A stretch of DNA of 64,000 nucleotides from a virus. The DNA is taken from the IMG/VR virus record IMGVR_UViG_3300010883_024574, positions 22,249 through 86,248 of that record; one strand, written 5' to 3'. Below, one piece after another: positions 1-7,989 of this stretch; the stretch's first letter is position 1, and each line of letters opens with the position of its first letter. Below the pieces are notes generated by a model that was not told the DNA's origin, searched no databases, and saw only the letters and a list, made by a program, of their open reading frames with translations. The translations under genes were made by a program, and so were the position numbers.

Positions 1-1
1 C

Positions 2-109
2 CCGGTGAAGGTTGTTAGGACGGCTATTGAAAATGCTGCCTCTGCAAGTGGTACGCTTTTAACCACAGAGGTTGTAATTTATGAGTCGAATCAAACCGAT
101 GTAGATTAA
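2..109 (+). CDS. groL: Chaperonin GroEL, C-terminal end only (first copy)
   Basis: Only the last 35 codons are in the window; the gene enters from the left edge. The visible peptide begins PVKVVRTAIENAAS and continues into LLTTEVV, which is the conserved C-terminal equatorial-domain signature of GroEL (family pattern P-x-KVVRTALQNAAS-x5-LLTTE). The tail is short and polar (ends QTDVD) and lacks the GGM-rich end of cellular GroEL. A second, complete GroEL lies at 54231-55886 with a different version of the same segment (PMKVTRTALQNAAS, LLINTEA), so the two are paralogues or independent acquisitions, not a recent duplication. GroEL forms a cytoplasmic ring that folds proteins in ATP-dependent cycles. 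Assignment rests on this short but highly diagnostic stretch. Confidence 0.85.
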   Translation, partial: PVKVVRTAIENAASASGTLLTTEVVIYESNQTDVD

Positions 110-121
110 TTTTTTAATTTA

Positions 122-139
122 GTTTTTACATCAACTACC
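122..139 (+). promoter_or_regulatory. Recurrent intergenic 18-bp motif, copy 1
   Basis: The bases GTTTTTACATCAACTACC lie 13 bp after the groEL stop and 36 bp before the next start. Closely related 18-mers occur at 10382-10399 and 16809-16826, each also shortly after a stop codon and followed by a small hairpin; here the hairpin is AGGC/GCCT around 148-163. The role is unknown: a phage-specific promoter, a processing site or part of a termination region are all possible. Confidence 0.4.
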
Positions 140-175
140 TAGCGATAAGGCCAGGTTTGCCTAATAGGAGAGAAT

Positions 176-445
176 ATGTCTAATGCTGAAAGTAACCCTC
201 ATTTGGAGGTTGTTCCAGAGGAAAAACCTTTGACTAAAGATGAGATTCTAAACTACCTCATAGCGATTGGGGTCAACACCTGCAACAGAGGTTATGATGC
301 CGCTCAAAAGGAAATGAGGAAAGGCTTTTTAGCCATGCCTCTGAAAGAGATTGCTCCAACATGGGATCATCTTGAGGATCAGATTAAGGTTGCTGTTATT
401 ACAGAACATGCAGAGGAATTTAAAGCATGGGTAAATGGTGGATAA
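176..445 (+). CDS. Hypothetical protein, 89 aa
   Basis: Not recognised. The start is supported by a strong Shine-Dalgarno site (AGGAGA, 6 to 7 bases upstream). The protein is acidic, soluble and probably helical, with no signal peptide, membrane segment or metal motif. It is the first gene after the first groEL and a 66-bp gap holding the recurrent 18-bp motif, so it probably heads a new transcription unit with the genes that follow. No function is proposed. Confidence 0.6.
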   Translation: MSNAESNPHLEVVPEEKPLTKDEILNYLIAIGVNTCNRGYDAAQKEMRKGFLAMPLKEIAPTWDHLEDQIKVAVITEHAEEFKAWVNGG

Positions 446-447
446 AT

Positions 448-1347
448 ATGTTAGAAAAACTTTTTAATAAGCCACCGTCGATAACAAAGGCTAAAGATAT
501 ACTTGTATCCAACGGTTTGAGCCATATCTTTGGGCAAACCTACAATATTTCCGAGGCTACAAAGAAGATGAGAAGTGCAATACTTTCTTATCCAGAAATC
601 TTATCAGATCACTTTGGATCGATTAATAACAATGCAGCTTTGAATCAAGTATTTGATACAGCAAATGAGCAAGAAGTTGATTTGTATAAAATTCCTTTTT
701 GGAAAAAGAAGCTTGACAAAATAGCTGCATCTTCTGATGAAAATTTGGTAGAACTTTGGAACGGCCATTCTAATCATATTGTTTCGGCTGCAAATATGGT
801 TCCAGACTTTGACTGGATAAAGCTATTTAAAGCTCTATCTGGGAGGCAAGATAGTAATAATTATATCAGACCCACCTATAGATCCGTTGTTGAAAGGTTT
901 GTAGAAACAAGTCCAGATAAGTTTAAGTCTCATGTAGAGACTTCTGTTTTCTTTGCAAAAGAAGCCCGGCCAGCTTACGCTATAAGAGGACTTATGTATG
1001 CTCAGTATGTTAAGGCAGGCTTTCTAACAAAGAAGACTGCAAGAAAGATTAGAAGTGATGGTAGCGAGGATTCTTCGATAACTGGCTTGAAGGCTTTGGT
1101 TAAGAACCTAGACCTTTATTCTAATTCTGACGAGCTACTCCTTCAGTTTACTGATTCAAAATATGAGCAGGTTGTATGCTATCTTGCTCAAGAGTTACCT
1201 GAGTATTTGTTAACGTCTATCATGGGTACTGAATTTTTTTGGGCAAAGAGAAAGATAGAGGATAGGCTTGAGGCTATAGAGAAAGAAAGAGAGGCTAACA
1301 AAAAGTTGGCAGACTCAACAGGTGAGACAGAAGGTCTGACAATTTAA
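448..1347 (+). CDS. Hypothetical helical protein, about 300 aa
   Basis: Not recognised. The ATG at 448 follows the preceding stop directly and has a GGTGG site 5 to 6 bases upstream; an in-frame ATG at 427 (7 codons longer, overlapping the previous gene) is the alternative. The protein looks all-helical, with possible HEAT-like packing. Near the C-terminus it has a stretch LPEYLL followed by KRKIEDRLEAIE. Similar 'LP-x-L ... basic-IE-x-RI' endings occur in the products at 12859-13581 and 13590-14501, which suggests a small paralogous family. The last 25 residues are charged and probably disordered. Confidence 0.6.
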   Translation: MLEKLFNKPPSITKAKDILVSNGLSHIFGQTYNISEATKKMRSAILSYPEILSDHFGSINNNAALNQVFDTANEQEVDLYKIPFWKKKLDKIAASSDENLVELWNGHSNHIVSAANMVPDFDWIKLFKALSGRQDSNNYIRPTYRSVVERFVETSPDKFKSHVETSVFFAKEARPAYAIRGLMYAQYVKAGFLTKKTARKIRSDGSEDSSITGLKALVKNLDLYSNSDELLLQFTDSKYEQVVCYLAQELPEYLLTSIMGTEFFWAKRKIEDRLEAIEKEREANKKLADSTGETEGLTI

Positions 1348-1366
1348 AATAAATAAGGATTATAAA

Positions 1367-1636
1367 ATGGATAACTTTGCCTGGCTTGTTCAGCCTATAC
1401 ACCAAAACAAGCTAAAAGGCTTTAAGCTCGAAGACAACCCAGCGGTTAAGGATAGCTTAAAGATGAGTTTTGATGGATCAATAATGGCCGTCCTAAGAAA
1501 GAGGGTGGAAACTTACTATAAAGAACAGAAGGTATCTATGATCAGGCATGGATATGAGAAGATGCCAGATAAGATAAAAGTAGATGATGAGGAGTCTTTT
1601 TTTAAATATCTTGCGTATTTTGTTGATATAGATTAG
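1367..1636 (+). CDS. Hypothetical protein, 89 aa
   Basis: Not recognised. It starts at an ATG with AAGGA upstream and ends 26 bp before a clear intrinsic terminator, so it is the last gene of the first transcription unit. It is a mixed-charge soluble protein without cysteine motifs, signal peptide or membrane segment. No domain could be assigned. Confidence 0.55.
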   Translation: MDNFAWLVQPIHQNKLKGFKLEDNPAVKDSLKMSFDGSIMAVLRKRVETYYKEQKVSMIRHGYEKMPDKIKVDDEESFFKYLAYFVDID

Positions 1637-1662
1637 TCCCTATAGATTATACAAACTTGAAG

Positions 1663-1689
1663 CCCGGCCATTATGGTCGGGTTTTTTTT
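1663..1689 (+). terminator. Intrinsic terminator
   Basis: CCCGGCC and GGTCGGG pair around an ATTAT loop (7 bp with one G-U pair), followed at once by eight T. It closes the 176-1636 gene group. Confidence 0.85.
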
Positions 1690-1731
1690 ATGCTAATAAT
1701 AAATATTAGTTATGAAATTTAAGGACGTATA

Positions 1732-2142
1732 ATGCCAAATGTGATGTATAAAAAAGCAGAGATTGAAGATTCGGGATTAACAGACCCTAGAACTAATTTG
1801 CCTATTCGTATCTCTACCACTACAAGGATAAAGTATAGAAAATACTTTGACGAAAGATATACTCATAGAGATGTTTTGTACGACCTAAGCAATAGGCAGT
1901 TGAACGAGATAATAGCACAAGACTTTGCCGCTAGTGCCGATGGTGCTCTTCATATGTTTCTTTCTAAATCATCCAGCATAGACACGAAGAAAAGAGAGTG
2001 GATTGAAATAAGGCAAGTTTCTACTAGGCGAGCATTTAATTACTTCTTTTCAATTATCCGCCCGAATGGTATAGATATTCTTACTACTTCTACTAGGTAT
2101 GTTAGACCGAGAAAGCCTCGGTTGTTTGTTCCAAGTTTTTAA
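1732..2142 (+). CDS. Hypothetical basic protein, 136 aa
   Basis: Not recognised. First gene after the terminator, with AAGGA 6 to 7 bases before the ATG. The product is basic and rich in Arg/Lys and Ser/Thr, with a C-terminus full of aromatic and basic residues (RPRKPRLF). This could fit nucleic-acid binding or a small virion component, but no motif decides. It ends 10 bp before a 1,109-aa gene with which it is probably co-transcribed. Confidence 0.55.
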   Translation: MPNVMYKKAEIEDSGLTDPRTNLPIRISTTTRIKYRKYFDERYTHRDVLYDLSNRQLNEIIAQDFAASADGALHMFLSKSSSIDTKKREWIEIRQVSTRRAFNYFFSIIRPNGIDILTTSTRYVRPRKPRLFVPSF

Positions 2143-2152
2143 GAGATAGGTT

Positions 2153-5100
2153 ATGTATAAAGGTTCCAGAATAAATACATTTTTTAAACTGCTTAAGATT
2201 GCTAGCGATAGCTTGGAGTCTAAGTTTGTAGCTTTTATGCTAAGGAATAGTTTTACAGACTTTGAGGCAGAAGACGAAGAAGAAGACTCTTTGGAGGAAT
2301 CTTTTTTAAAGCTGATGGAAGAAGCTGATGTTAATGATTTAAATCATGCTGGTGCAATTATATTTTGGATACTGAATGATAAGCTGCCAGAGCAAAAGCG
2401 CATCGGGTTTGCAGAGGACTTGTTCCATAAGTTGATAAGTGATAATTATTATGGTTTAAACAAACTCTCTGTTGCTTTAAGGCAGCTGGCTTCGGGAAGA
2501 TATGGCGGCAATAGTCAGTCAGTTTTTAATGCTATTATTACCTCTGGAAAATTTAAAGACGATTTGGACAGCAAGACTGATGGAGGGATAGACTATAATA
2601 ATTATGCTATTTTTAGCGCTGTAGAGTTAAAGCCATATTTCATAAATAAATATACTTCTGCAACAAACACTGTTTTTGATACACTTCTTTCAGATGAAGA
2701 CATAGGTTGGGAAGGGCCACAAGAGCTTGTAAAAGTTTTAGAAGCTGTGGCTCGCACAGAGGATGATGCTAAGAGAGCAATTTTTAATATAGTTAAAGAT
2801 AAAATATCTTTATTGGTGGATAAATTTGAAGAGATAAATTATATATATAACAAAGAAGCGATGATCGAAGTACTTTTGAACACATTTGAAGGGATGCTTG
2901 ATCAAGGCATATTGGAGAGATTAAATAAGCTTTTTGTCAAATCAGACAGAGTATCTCCAACTGGAGGAAAGCGAACAGAGCTATATGTTGAGGAGATTAA
3001 GGCGGCTGTAGCAAGAAGCGATTTGCATAGACTGTATGAACTGGATATAGATAGATACCTTCCAAGGTATGAGAGAAGTATGGTAGATCACATTATCGAA
3101 GGAGCATCGTCAGGCTCTCTTGGCTTTGTTGACGCTGAGTACATGGAAGAGAAGATTTTAAGAACATTCTTTTCTAAAGACTTGAATATAAAATTTCCAG
3201 AAATTTTTGATAAAGTAATTAGATTAGTTGTAAATAAAATGCCAAAGAAATTTTTAGGCATATCTAGTTGGTATAGAGCGCCAGATGGAATTCGATTGCA
3301 CGATCTCGACAAGGATCAAGGACAAAAAGATGAATTCTTAAAGGAGGCCCTTAGAGGCTTGCTGCTTGTTGACACTGGTGATTTTATAAGCCTTTTCGAT
3401 AGAGCCAAAGCAGACGGAACTGTTGAGATAGATACGGGGGTAGTTGTTTCCTTTGATACCTTCGACGGAATACTCAACGAAGCAGTTATGGACAGAGAGG
3501 CATTAGATAATATTAGTTCGGATAGTTTGGAGGTTTTATTTAGAAGTATTATTGGTCACTCAGACCCAGATATGGCGACTGCTATTAATATATTTGAAAA
3601 CTTAATGTCAAGAATGGATGAAGATGTTTGCGAGAAGATCATTGGTTCTTTGTATTATATGGAATCAGATCAACAAAAAGAGTTTTTTGGGAAAAAGATT
3701 GCAAAAGTAATTGACGAAAATATGGATAAACATTATAAGTGTTATATAAAAAATAGCTACAAGGTAAATAGACATTTGGATAAGGGTGTTTCAGACAGAA
3801 TGGACAGAAGAGCGTTGGAGGCAGTTATAGATGCCAAGGATAGCGTTACATACTTTGACCATTTTTATGACAATTACACCAGAGGATATAGGTATGCATT
3901 AATTCCCGAGCCTTTTAGAAATTCTATAAAAAGGCTTGAGAAGATTATAAATATAGATGATGCAAAAGAAATATACAGTAATTCACATAATGATATCGAA
4001 GTAGAGGTCACTTCAGGTTCTAGGATTAAATATTCTGGCTATCAAGACCAGCAGAGACCGGCAGAGCTAAGTGAAAACAACATACCCAGATATGAGTTAA
4101 CGCATGATAATATTGATCCTAATACTATTATGTATGATATAAATAAAAATCATGTTAGTGCTGCAGACTTTGTGATGCATGTAAATTTAGGAAGCTCTGG
4201 CTTCACAACTGCTTGGGCTCTTATCTCTTTCCCAGAGGATAAATTACTTATTGAGCAGATACAATCAGATTATCCAGTTGTATTAGATAGGATCTTTAAC
4301 AGGATGCCTCCAACCAAGAAGACATATAGTTCTATTTCTTACAAAGATAAGGAGACTGGAGCTAGGTTTGAATTAAATTATGACGAAGAAGGTGCTGGAG
4401 TTTTTCTTGATTTAAAAGGAAATATTAAGCCAAGCGAAAGAGAAGAGGCTAAAGAGCCTCTGGTAAGTCTCAAGGTGCGAGATAGTATGAATGGAGGCAT
4501 TTTACACATAATGTCTGATCAAGAGTTTAACTCATATAAAGATAGGGTTAAAGTTTTTGAGGAAATTATTAGCAATTGGGATTCAACCGAGGACAAAAAG
4601 ATAAAGGCCCAACAAGACGCGGGGGTTGTATACAGAGCAAGGTCTAAGAAGATTAGAACAGCACTTGATGACTTGGGGCTTATTCCCGCAGGTCTTTATG
4701 CCTTAAACGAAAACTATTCAGAAGAAGATCAGAAGGATGCAAAAAAACATATTGATATTATATCGCAAAACTATCCATATTTAATTGTTATAAACGCAAT
4801 GAAGACAGCTCAAAGGATGGATAAAGAGTTTATATATCTCTTAAAAGATGGCGGCGGATCTATACAAAATAGGCATAAAAGAAAGAAGATATATGTTGAT
4901 ATCCCTAATGCTTTGGGGGCAACTTCTGATAAAATTTTAGATTTAAATGTTTTTAAAATTTCTGCAACAGATGAAAGCATTGCAAAAGTAAAAGAAATGC
5001 TTCCAATAAGAAAGACTCATGGGTATGATTACTCGTTACTGCCTTCTCAGAATAGAGCTATAATACAGAGAAGACAGGATGAGACTAGAGAGGCTCGTCG

Positions 5101-5482
5101 CTCAGAACAAGACAAGCGAGACATACAGCTTAGTCGGGATCAGATAATGCCTGTGCTAAAACTGTTTGATGAGTATGGAGTAGAGGTGTCGTCAGAAGAG
5201 ATAGATCGCGTTGATACTGCCGGAGATCTCTTGAGGCTTATTGGCAAGTACAGGGGAGAGTTGAAGGGCGCTGGGGTAAGCAAGAGGCGGTTAAACAAAG
5301 TTCAATCGGAAGTTGCGCGACTAAGGCTTGCTGAAATTATAGAAGAATTTGGGCTCAAAAAGATTGGTATGGATAAAGCAATCCCTCTTTATAGTATGTT
5401 AATTAAATATGAACTAAATAAAGAAGCAGAAGAATTGTATAATATGTTTGAGAAAGTAATTGATAATAAAATCTATTATTAA
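2153..5482 (+). CDS. Large hypothetical protein, 1109 aa
   Basis: Not recognised as a whole. The N-terminal 60 residues include a helix and a very acidic stretch (EAEDEEEDSLEE, about residues 40 to 52). Residues 60 to 600 look helical and repetitive in style. Around residues 670 to 710 there is a segment ending IEQIQSD after a tryptophan-containing strand (AWALISF); it recalls the 'EIQSDW' motif of large phage and plasmid multidomain proteins, but this is a weak resemblance. The C-terminal 130 residues are charged helices that end in a KEAEELYNMFEKV-like helix. Size, position among LANHLD-module genes and lack of enzyme motifs suggest a virion-associated or internal head protein; that is inference. 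Confidence 0.6.
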   Translation: MYKGSRINTFFKLLKIASDSLESKFVAFMLRNSFTDFEAEDEEEDSLEESFLKLMEEADVNDLNHAGAIIFWILNDKLPEQKRIGFAEDLFHKLISDNYYGLNKLSVALRQLASGRYGGNSQSVFNAIITSGKFKDDLDSKTDGGIDYNNYAIFSAVELKPYFINKYTSATNTVFDTLLSDEDIGWEGPQELVKVLEAVARTEDDAKRAIFNIVKDKISLLVDKFEEINYIYNKEAMIEVLLNTFEGMLDQGILERLNKLFVKSDRVSPTGGKRTELYVEEIKAAVARSDLHRLYELDIDRYLPRYERSMVDHIIEGASSGSLGFVDAEYMEEKILRTFFSKDLNIKFPEIFDKVIRLVVNKMPKKFLGISSWYRAPDGIRLHDLDKDQGQKDEFLKEALRGLLLVDTGDFISLFDRAKADGTVEIDTGVVVSFDTFDGILNEAVMDREALDNISSDSLEVLFRSIIGHSDPDMATAINIFENLMSRMDEDVCEKIIGSLYYMESDQQKEFFGKKIAKVIDENMDKHYKCYIKNSYKVNRHLDKGVSDRMDRRALEAVIDAKDSVTYFDHFYDNYTRGYRYALIPEPFRNSIKRLEKIINIDDAKEIYSNSHNDIEVEVTSGSRIKYSGYQDQQRPAELSENNIPRYELTHDNIDPNTIMYDINKNHVSAADFVMHVNLGSSGFTTAWALISFPEDKLLIEQIQSDYPVVLDRIFNRMPPTKKTYSSISYKDKETGARFELNYDEEGAGVFLDLKGNIKPSEREEAKEPLVSLKVRDSMNGGILHIMSDQEFNSYKDRVKVFEEIISNWDSTEDKKIKAQQDAGVVYRARSKKIRTALDDLGLIPAGLYALNENYSEEDQKDAKKHIDIISQNYPYLIVINAMKTAQRMDKEFIYLLKDGGGSIQNRHKRKKIYVDIPNALGATSDKILDLNVFKISATDESIAKVKEMLPIRKTHGYDYSLLPSQNRAIIQRRQDETREARRSEQDKRDIQLSRDQIMPVLKLFDEYGVEVSSEEIDRVDTAGDLLRLIGKYRGELKGAGVSKRRLNKVQSEVARLRLAEIIEEFGLKKIGMDKAIPLYSMLIKYELNKEAEELYNMFEKVIDNKIYY

Positions 5483-5495
5483 GAAGGAATAGAAT

Positions 5496-6593
5496 ATGAT
5501 TACGAAAGTAGCTCAACCTCCTTGGTGGCCCAAAGTTCTTTCTGGTATAAGAAAGATTACGAACCTTCCTCCGGAGGTGAGAGGTCTTATAGACGCCCCT
5601 CAGAGGCTCGTCTTTCATCAAGCGACTCCTGCCGGGGCAGATTCTATGGCAAAGGGGTATGTATCAACAGAGGATTCAGATGATGATGGCAACCTCGATA
5701 CAGTTAATTTGGTTGTTACAAATATGGAAAAGGAGATACCATCTGACCTGCTAACCGGAATAAATCAGATGGACGAAACAGATCCGAATTTTCAGGAAAT
5801 TGTATCTAATATAGCTAAGACTTTGGTTCATGAGTTAGCTCATATAGAAGACTATGATCCCGATAGAGGATTTGCAGGAGGAGAGCCTGTGGCAGAATCA
5901 AAAGAAAGGTCTTTTAATCCGATTTTTGCACATTCTACTACTAATAAAAATATTGGTAATGATAGTATTATCAAACTGAACTCTAAGGGAGAACTTAAAA
6001 TGACCAAAGACATAATTAAACTAGCTAATCATTTAGATCAAATTGGGCATAAAGATTTGGCAGACAGACTTGACTCCATCATCAAAGCTGCGCAAGAGCT
6101 TCCTTGGGAAGAGCAACCACCGGCACTGATAGATTTAGAGGTCGGAGAGAAACCTGCAAATGAGGTGGCAGAAGATTGTGGCGCAGAAGGCTGCATAACT
6201 GGTCCGACTGGCATTGTGTTTTCGCTGGGGCACAAGTGTTTTAAAGACAAAAAGGACCACAGCCTGGGCACGAAAGATTGTTATCAGATTGTAAGTACTG
6301 GTGATTCAAAGGCGGCTGGCATTGAACAGTGGGAAGGAATGTTTTTTAGTGGAGACCATAGGGCATTAATGCAAGAGCTTAGTAGTGCTAGAGAATGGGT
6401 CGCACAAAAGGAGAGAGCGAGTGGCGCTGAACAGCCAAATATGACCAATACTACTGGCTCTCCAGACCTTGTTGATGACTCAGATGATTATTTAGCAGCA
6501 GGTCAAACTACTCAAGATAAGATTAATAAGTTAGCAGAGTTAATGGCGGGCGAGTTAAGCTCGGGAACCCCAGGGTCTTTCTACCGTAGATAA
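5496..6593 (+). CDS. HExxH metallopeptidase-like protein fused to a LANHLD module
   Basis: The 365-aa protein has two parts. Residues 1 to 140 hold a zinc-peptidase-like motif HELAH (residues 112 to 116) in a 'TLVHELAHIED' context, followed by a Gly-rich GGEPVAE stretch; the third zinc ligand is not obvious, although the downstream Glu residues are candidates. From residue 169 a new segment begins, MTKDIIKLANHLDQIG, matching the N-terminus of the next gene product; behind it lies a Cys-containing domain (CGAEGC, CFKDKKD). The codon for Met169 (6000-6002) is preceded by AAGGGAG with 8-base spacing, so a shorter second product from an internal start is plausible. The start at 5496 has AAGGAA upstream. 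Substrate and role are unknown; a virion-linked protease is one guess. Confidence 0.65.
   Translation: MITKVAQPPWWPKVLSGIRKITNLPPEVRGLIDAPQRLVFHQATPAGADSMAKGYVSTEDSDDDGNLDTVNLVVTNMEKEIPSDLLTGINQMDETDPNFQEIVSNIAKTLVHELAHIEDYDPDRGFAGGEPVAESKERSFNPIFAHSTTNKNIGNDSIIKLNSKGELKMTKDIIKLANHLDQIGHKDLADRLDSIIKAAQELPWEEQPPALIDLEVGEKPANEVAEDCGAEGCITGPTGIVFSLGHKCFKDKKDHSLGTKDCYQIVSTGDSKAAGIEQWEGMFFSGDHRALMQELSSAREWVAQKERASGAEQPNMTNTTGSPDLVDDSDDYLAAGQTTQDKINKLAELMAGELSSGTPGSFYRR
5985..6002 (+). promoter_or_regulatory. Putative internal ribosome binding site and in-frame ATG
   Basis: AAGGGAG at 5985-5991 followed 8 bases later by an in-frame ATG (6000). Translation here would give a 197-aa protein that begins with the LANHLD module, just as the neighbouring gene at 6618 does. 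Confidence 0.45.
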
Positions 6594-6617
6594 TATAAGG
6601 ATATAAGGATAAATAAA

Positions 6618-7988
6618 ATGCAAAAAACACTTCAAGAAAGCCTCATTGGGCTGGCAAACCATTTAGATGATAAAGGTTACTTAAAACTTGCAGATCAAGT
6701 TGATTCCATTGTAAAGATGGCTCAGACTACCGATGATGATGATTCGGCAACCGATGATGATGATTCGGCAACAGATCCTAATGCAGCAGCAGCAACAGAT
6801 CCTAATGCAGCAGCAGCAACAGATCCTAATGCAGCAACAGATCCTAATGCAGCAGCAGATCCTAATGCAGCAGCAGATCCTAATGCAGCAGCAGATCCTA
6901 ATGCAGCAGCAGATCCTAATGCAGCAACAGCAACAGATCCTAATGCAGCAACAGATCCTAATGCAGCAACAGATCCTAATGCAGCAACAGATCCTAATGC
7001 AGCAGCAGCAACAACAGATCCTAATGCAGGTACAGGGTCCGCACCAACAATGACCGCAGAGAACTTTCATGAAGCAGGCCAGGGTTATGCAGATACTTAT
7101 TCAGAGCAATTGGTTGCAGCCAATGGAAAATGGGACTTTGTTCTCAAGGGATATGGCAACAGGGATTGGTTAGTAAAAGGGCCTAATGAAGTTTGGCTCT
7201 ATTCTCCAGGTATGTCAGGCACACCATCTAAGTTTACTGCTACTTATGCAAAGAGATATGCAAAACGACAGTTTGAGGGCAATCCGGATAAAGCGCCATT
7301 AAATTGGGATCAGATGGTGAAAAACCTAAACAGTCATACAGACAATGTTAAAGACGAAGGCCCTGGCTCTATAGTTTTTCAGGCTAGAGAGCCTCTTGCA
7401 GACGAGACAGATCCGGCTGGAAACCCGTGGGGTGAGGACGCTCAACAGGCAAGAGAAACAGCGTCTAGAGATTCTCATCAGACTGATGCAGAGAAGGCTA
7501 TTGCAAGAAGTCAAGCCCCAGCAGAAGAGGCAGATGAAACAGCAGCCGCAGCCGCCACAGCAGCGCCAGACGGTGAAGCATTGACTCGCAGCTTAAAAGC
7601 AGAGAACCAAAGAGCTTTTAGAACTGCTGCAAATAATATTCGCAGAGGACAGGTGTGGACCCAACGGAAGGCGATTGGCAAAGTAACTTTGCCTCACAAT
7701 AGTCCTGAAAAACGAAACGCAAAGGCAAGAGAGATATTATTATCAGCTGTTAACGAATTACCAGATGTTACAGACAAAGGTGCTGCGGTAGAAAGCATGT
7801 TTAACTATCTCGAAACCTGGCTGAGAGACCCCAATGCTGAAGCCGAAGTAGCTGAAGCACTCGACGGGTTACTTTCAGAGGACGGGTTACTTTCAGATGC
7901 AGAGTATCAAGGTTATAGAATAGAAAAGACAGCAGAAAAGCTTTCACAATTATTTAGCGTTCAAGACATACCATCCGTAAGGAGGTAA
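6618..7988 (+). CDS. LANHLD-module protein with DPNA tandem repeats, 456 aa
   Basis: Not recognised by family. Residues 5 to 34 carry the recurring helical module (GLANHLDDKG...LADQVDSI). Residues 38 to 137 are a low-complexity linker: two DDDDSAT units and then 13 DPNA units separated by Ala/Thr. Residues 145 to 250 look folded, with aromatic residues (WDFVLKGYGNRDW, VWLYSPG), and the C-terminal half is charged and helical with another Ala-rich linker near residues 305 to 320. The architecture (short helical tag, long flexible linker, folded domain) would suit a virion decoration or internal protein. The ATG has AAGGA upstream. Confidence 0.65.
   Translation: MQKTLQESLIGLANHLDDKGYLKLADQVDSIVKMAQTTDDDDSATDDDDSATDPNAAAATDPNAAAATDPNAATDPNAAADPNAAADPNAAADPNAAADPNAATATDPNAATDPNAATDPNAATDPNAAAATTDPNAGTGSAPTMTAENFHEAGQGYADTYSEQLVAANGKWDFVLKGYGNRDWLVKGPNEVWLYSPGMSGTPSKFTATYAKRYAKRQFEGNPDKAPLNWDQMVKNLNSHTDNVKDEGPGSIVFQAREPLADETDPAGNPWGEDAQQARETASRDSHQTDAEKAIARSQAPAEEADETAAAAATAAPDGEALTRSLKAENQRAFRTAANNIRRGQVWTQRKAIGKVTLPHNSPEKRNAKAREILLSAVNELPDVTDKGAAVESMFNYLETWLRDPNAEAEVAEALDGLLSEDGLLSDAEYQGYRIEKTAEKLSQLFSVQDIPSVRR
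6729..7028 (+). repeat. In-frame tandem repeats encoding DDDDSAT and DPNA units
   Basis: 300 bp of short direct repeats: two 21-bp units, then 13 units built on GATCCTAATGCA with GCA/ACA spacers (12 to 27 bp per unit). All unit lengths are multiples of three, so copy-number change keeps the frame. Cys- and Gln-rich readings on other frames here are artefacts. Confidence 0.9.
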
Positions 7989-7989
7989 T

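Noticed and set aside
6681-7070. Antisense frame rich in Cys-Ile (129 aa) and a Met-Gln-rich + frame over the DPNA repeats
   Set aside because: Both are frame shadows of the tandem repeat, with no ribosome site and impossible composition.
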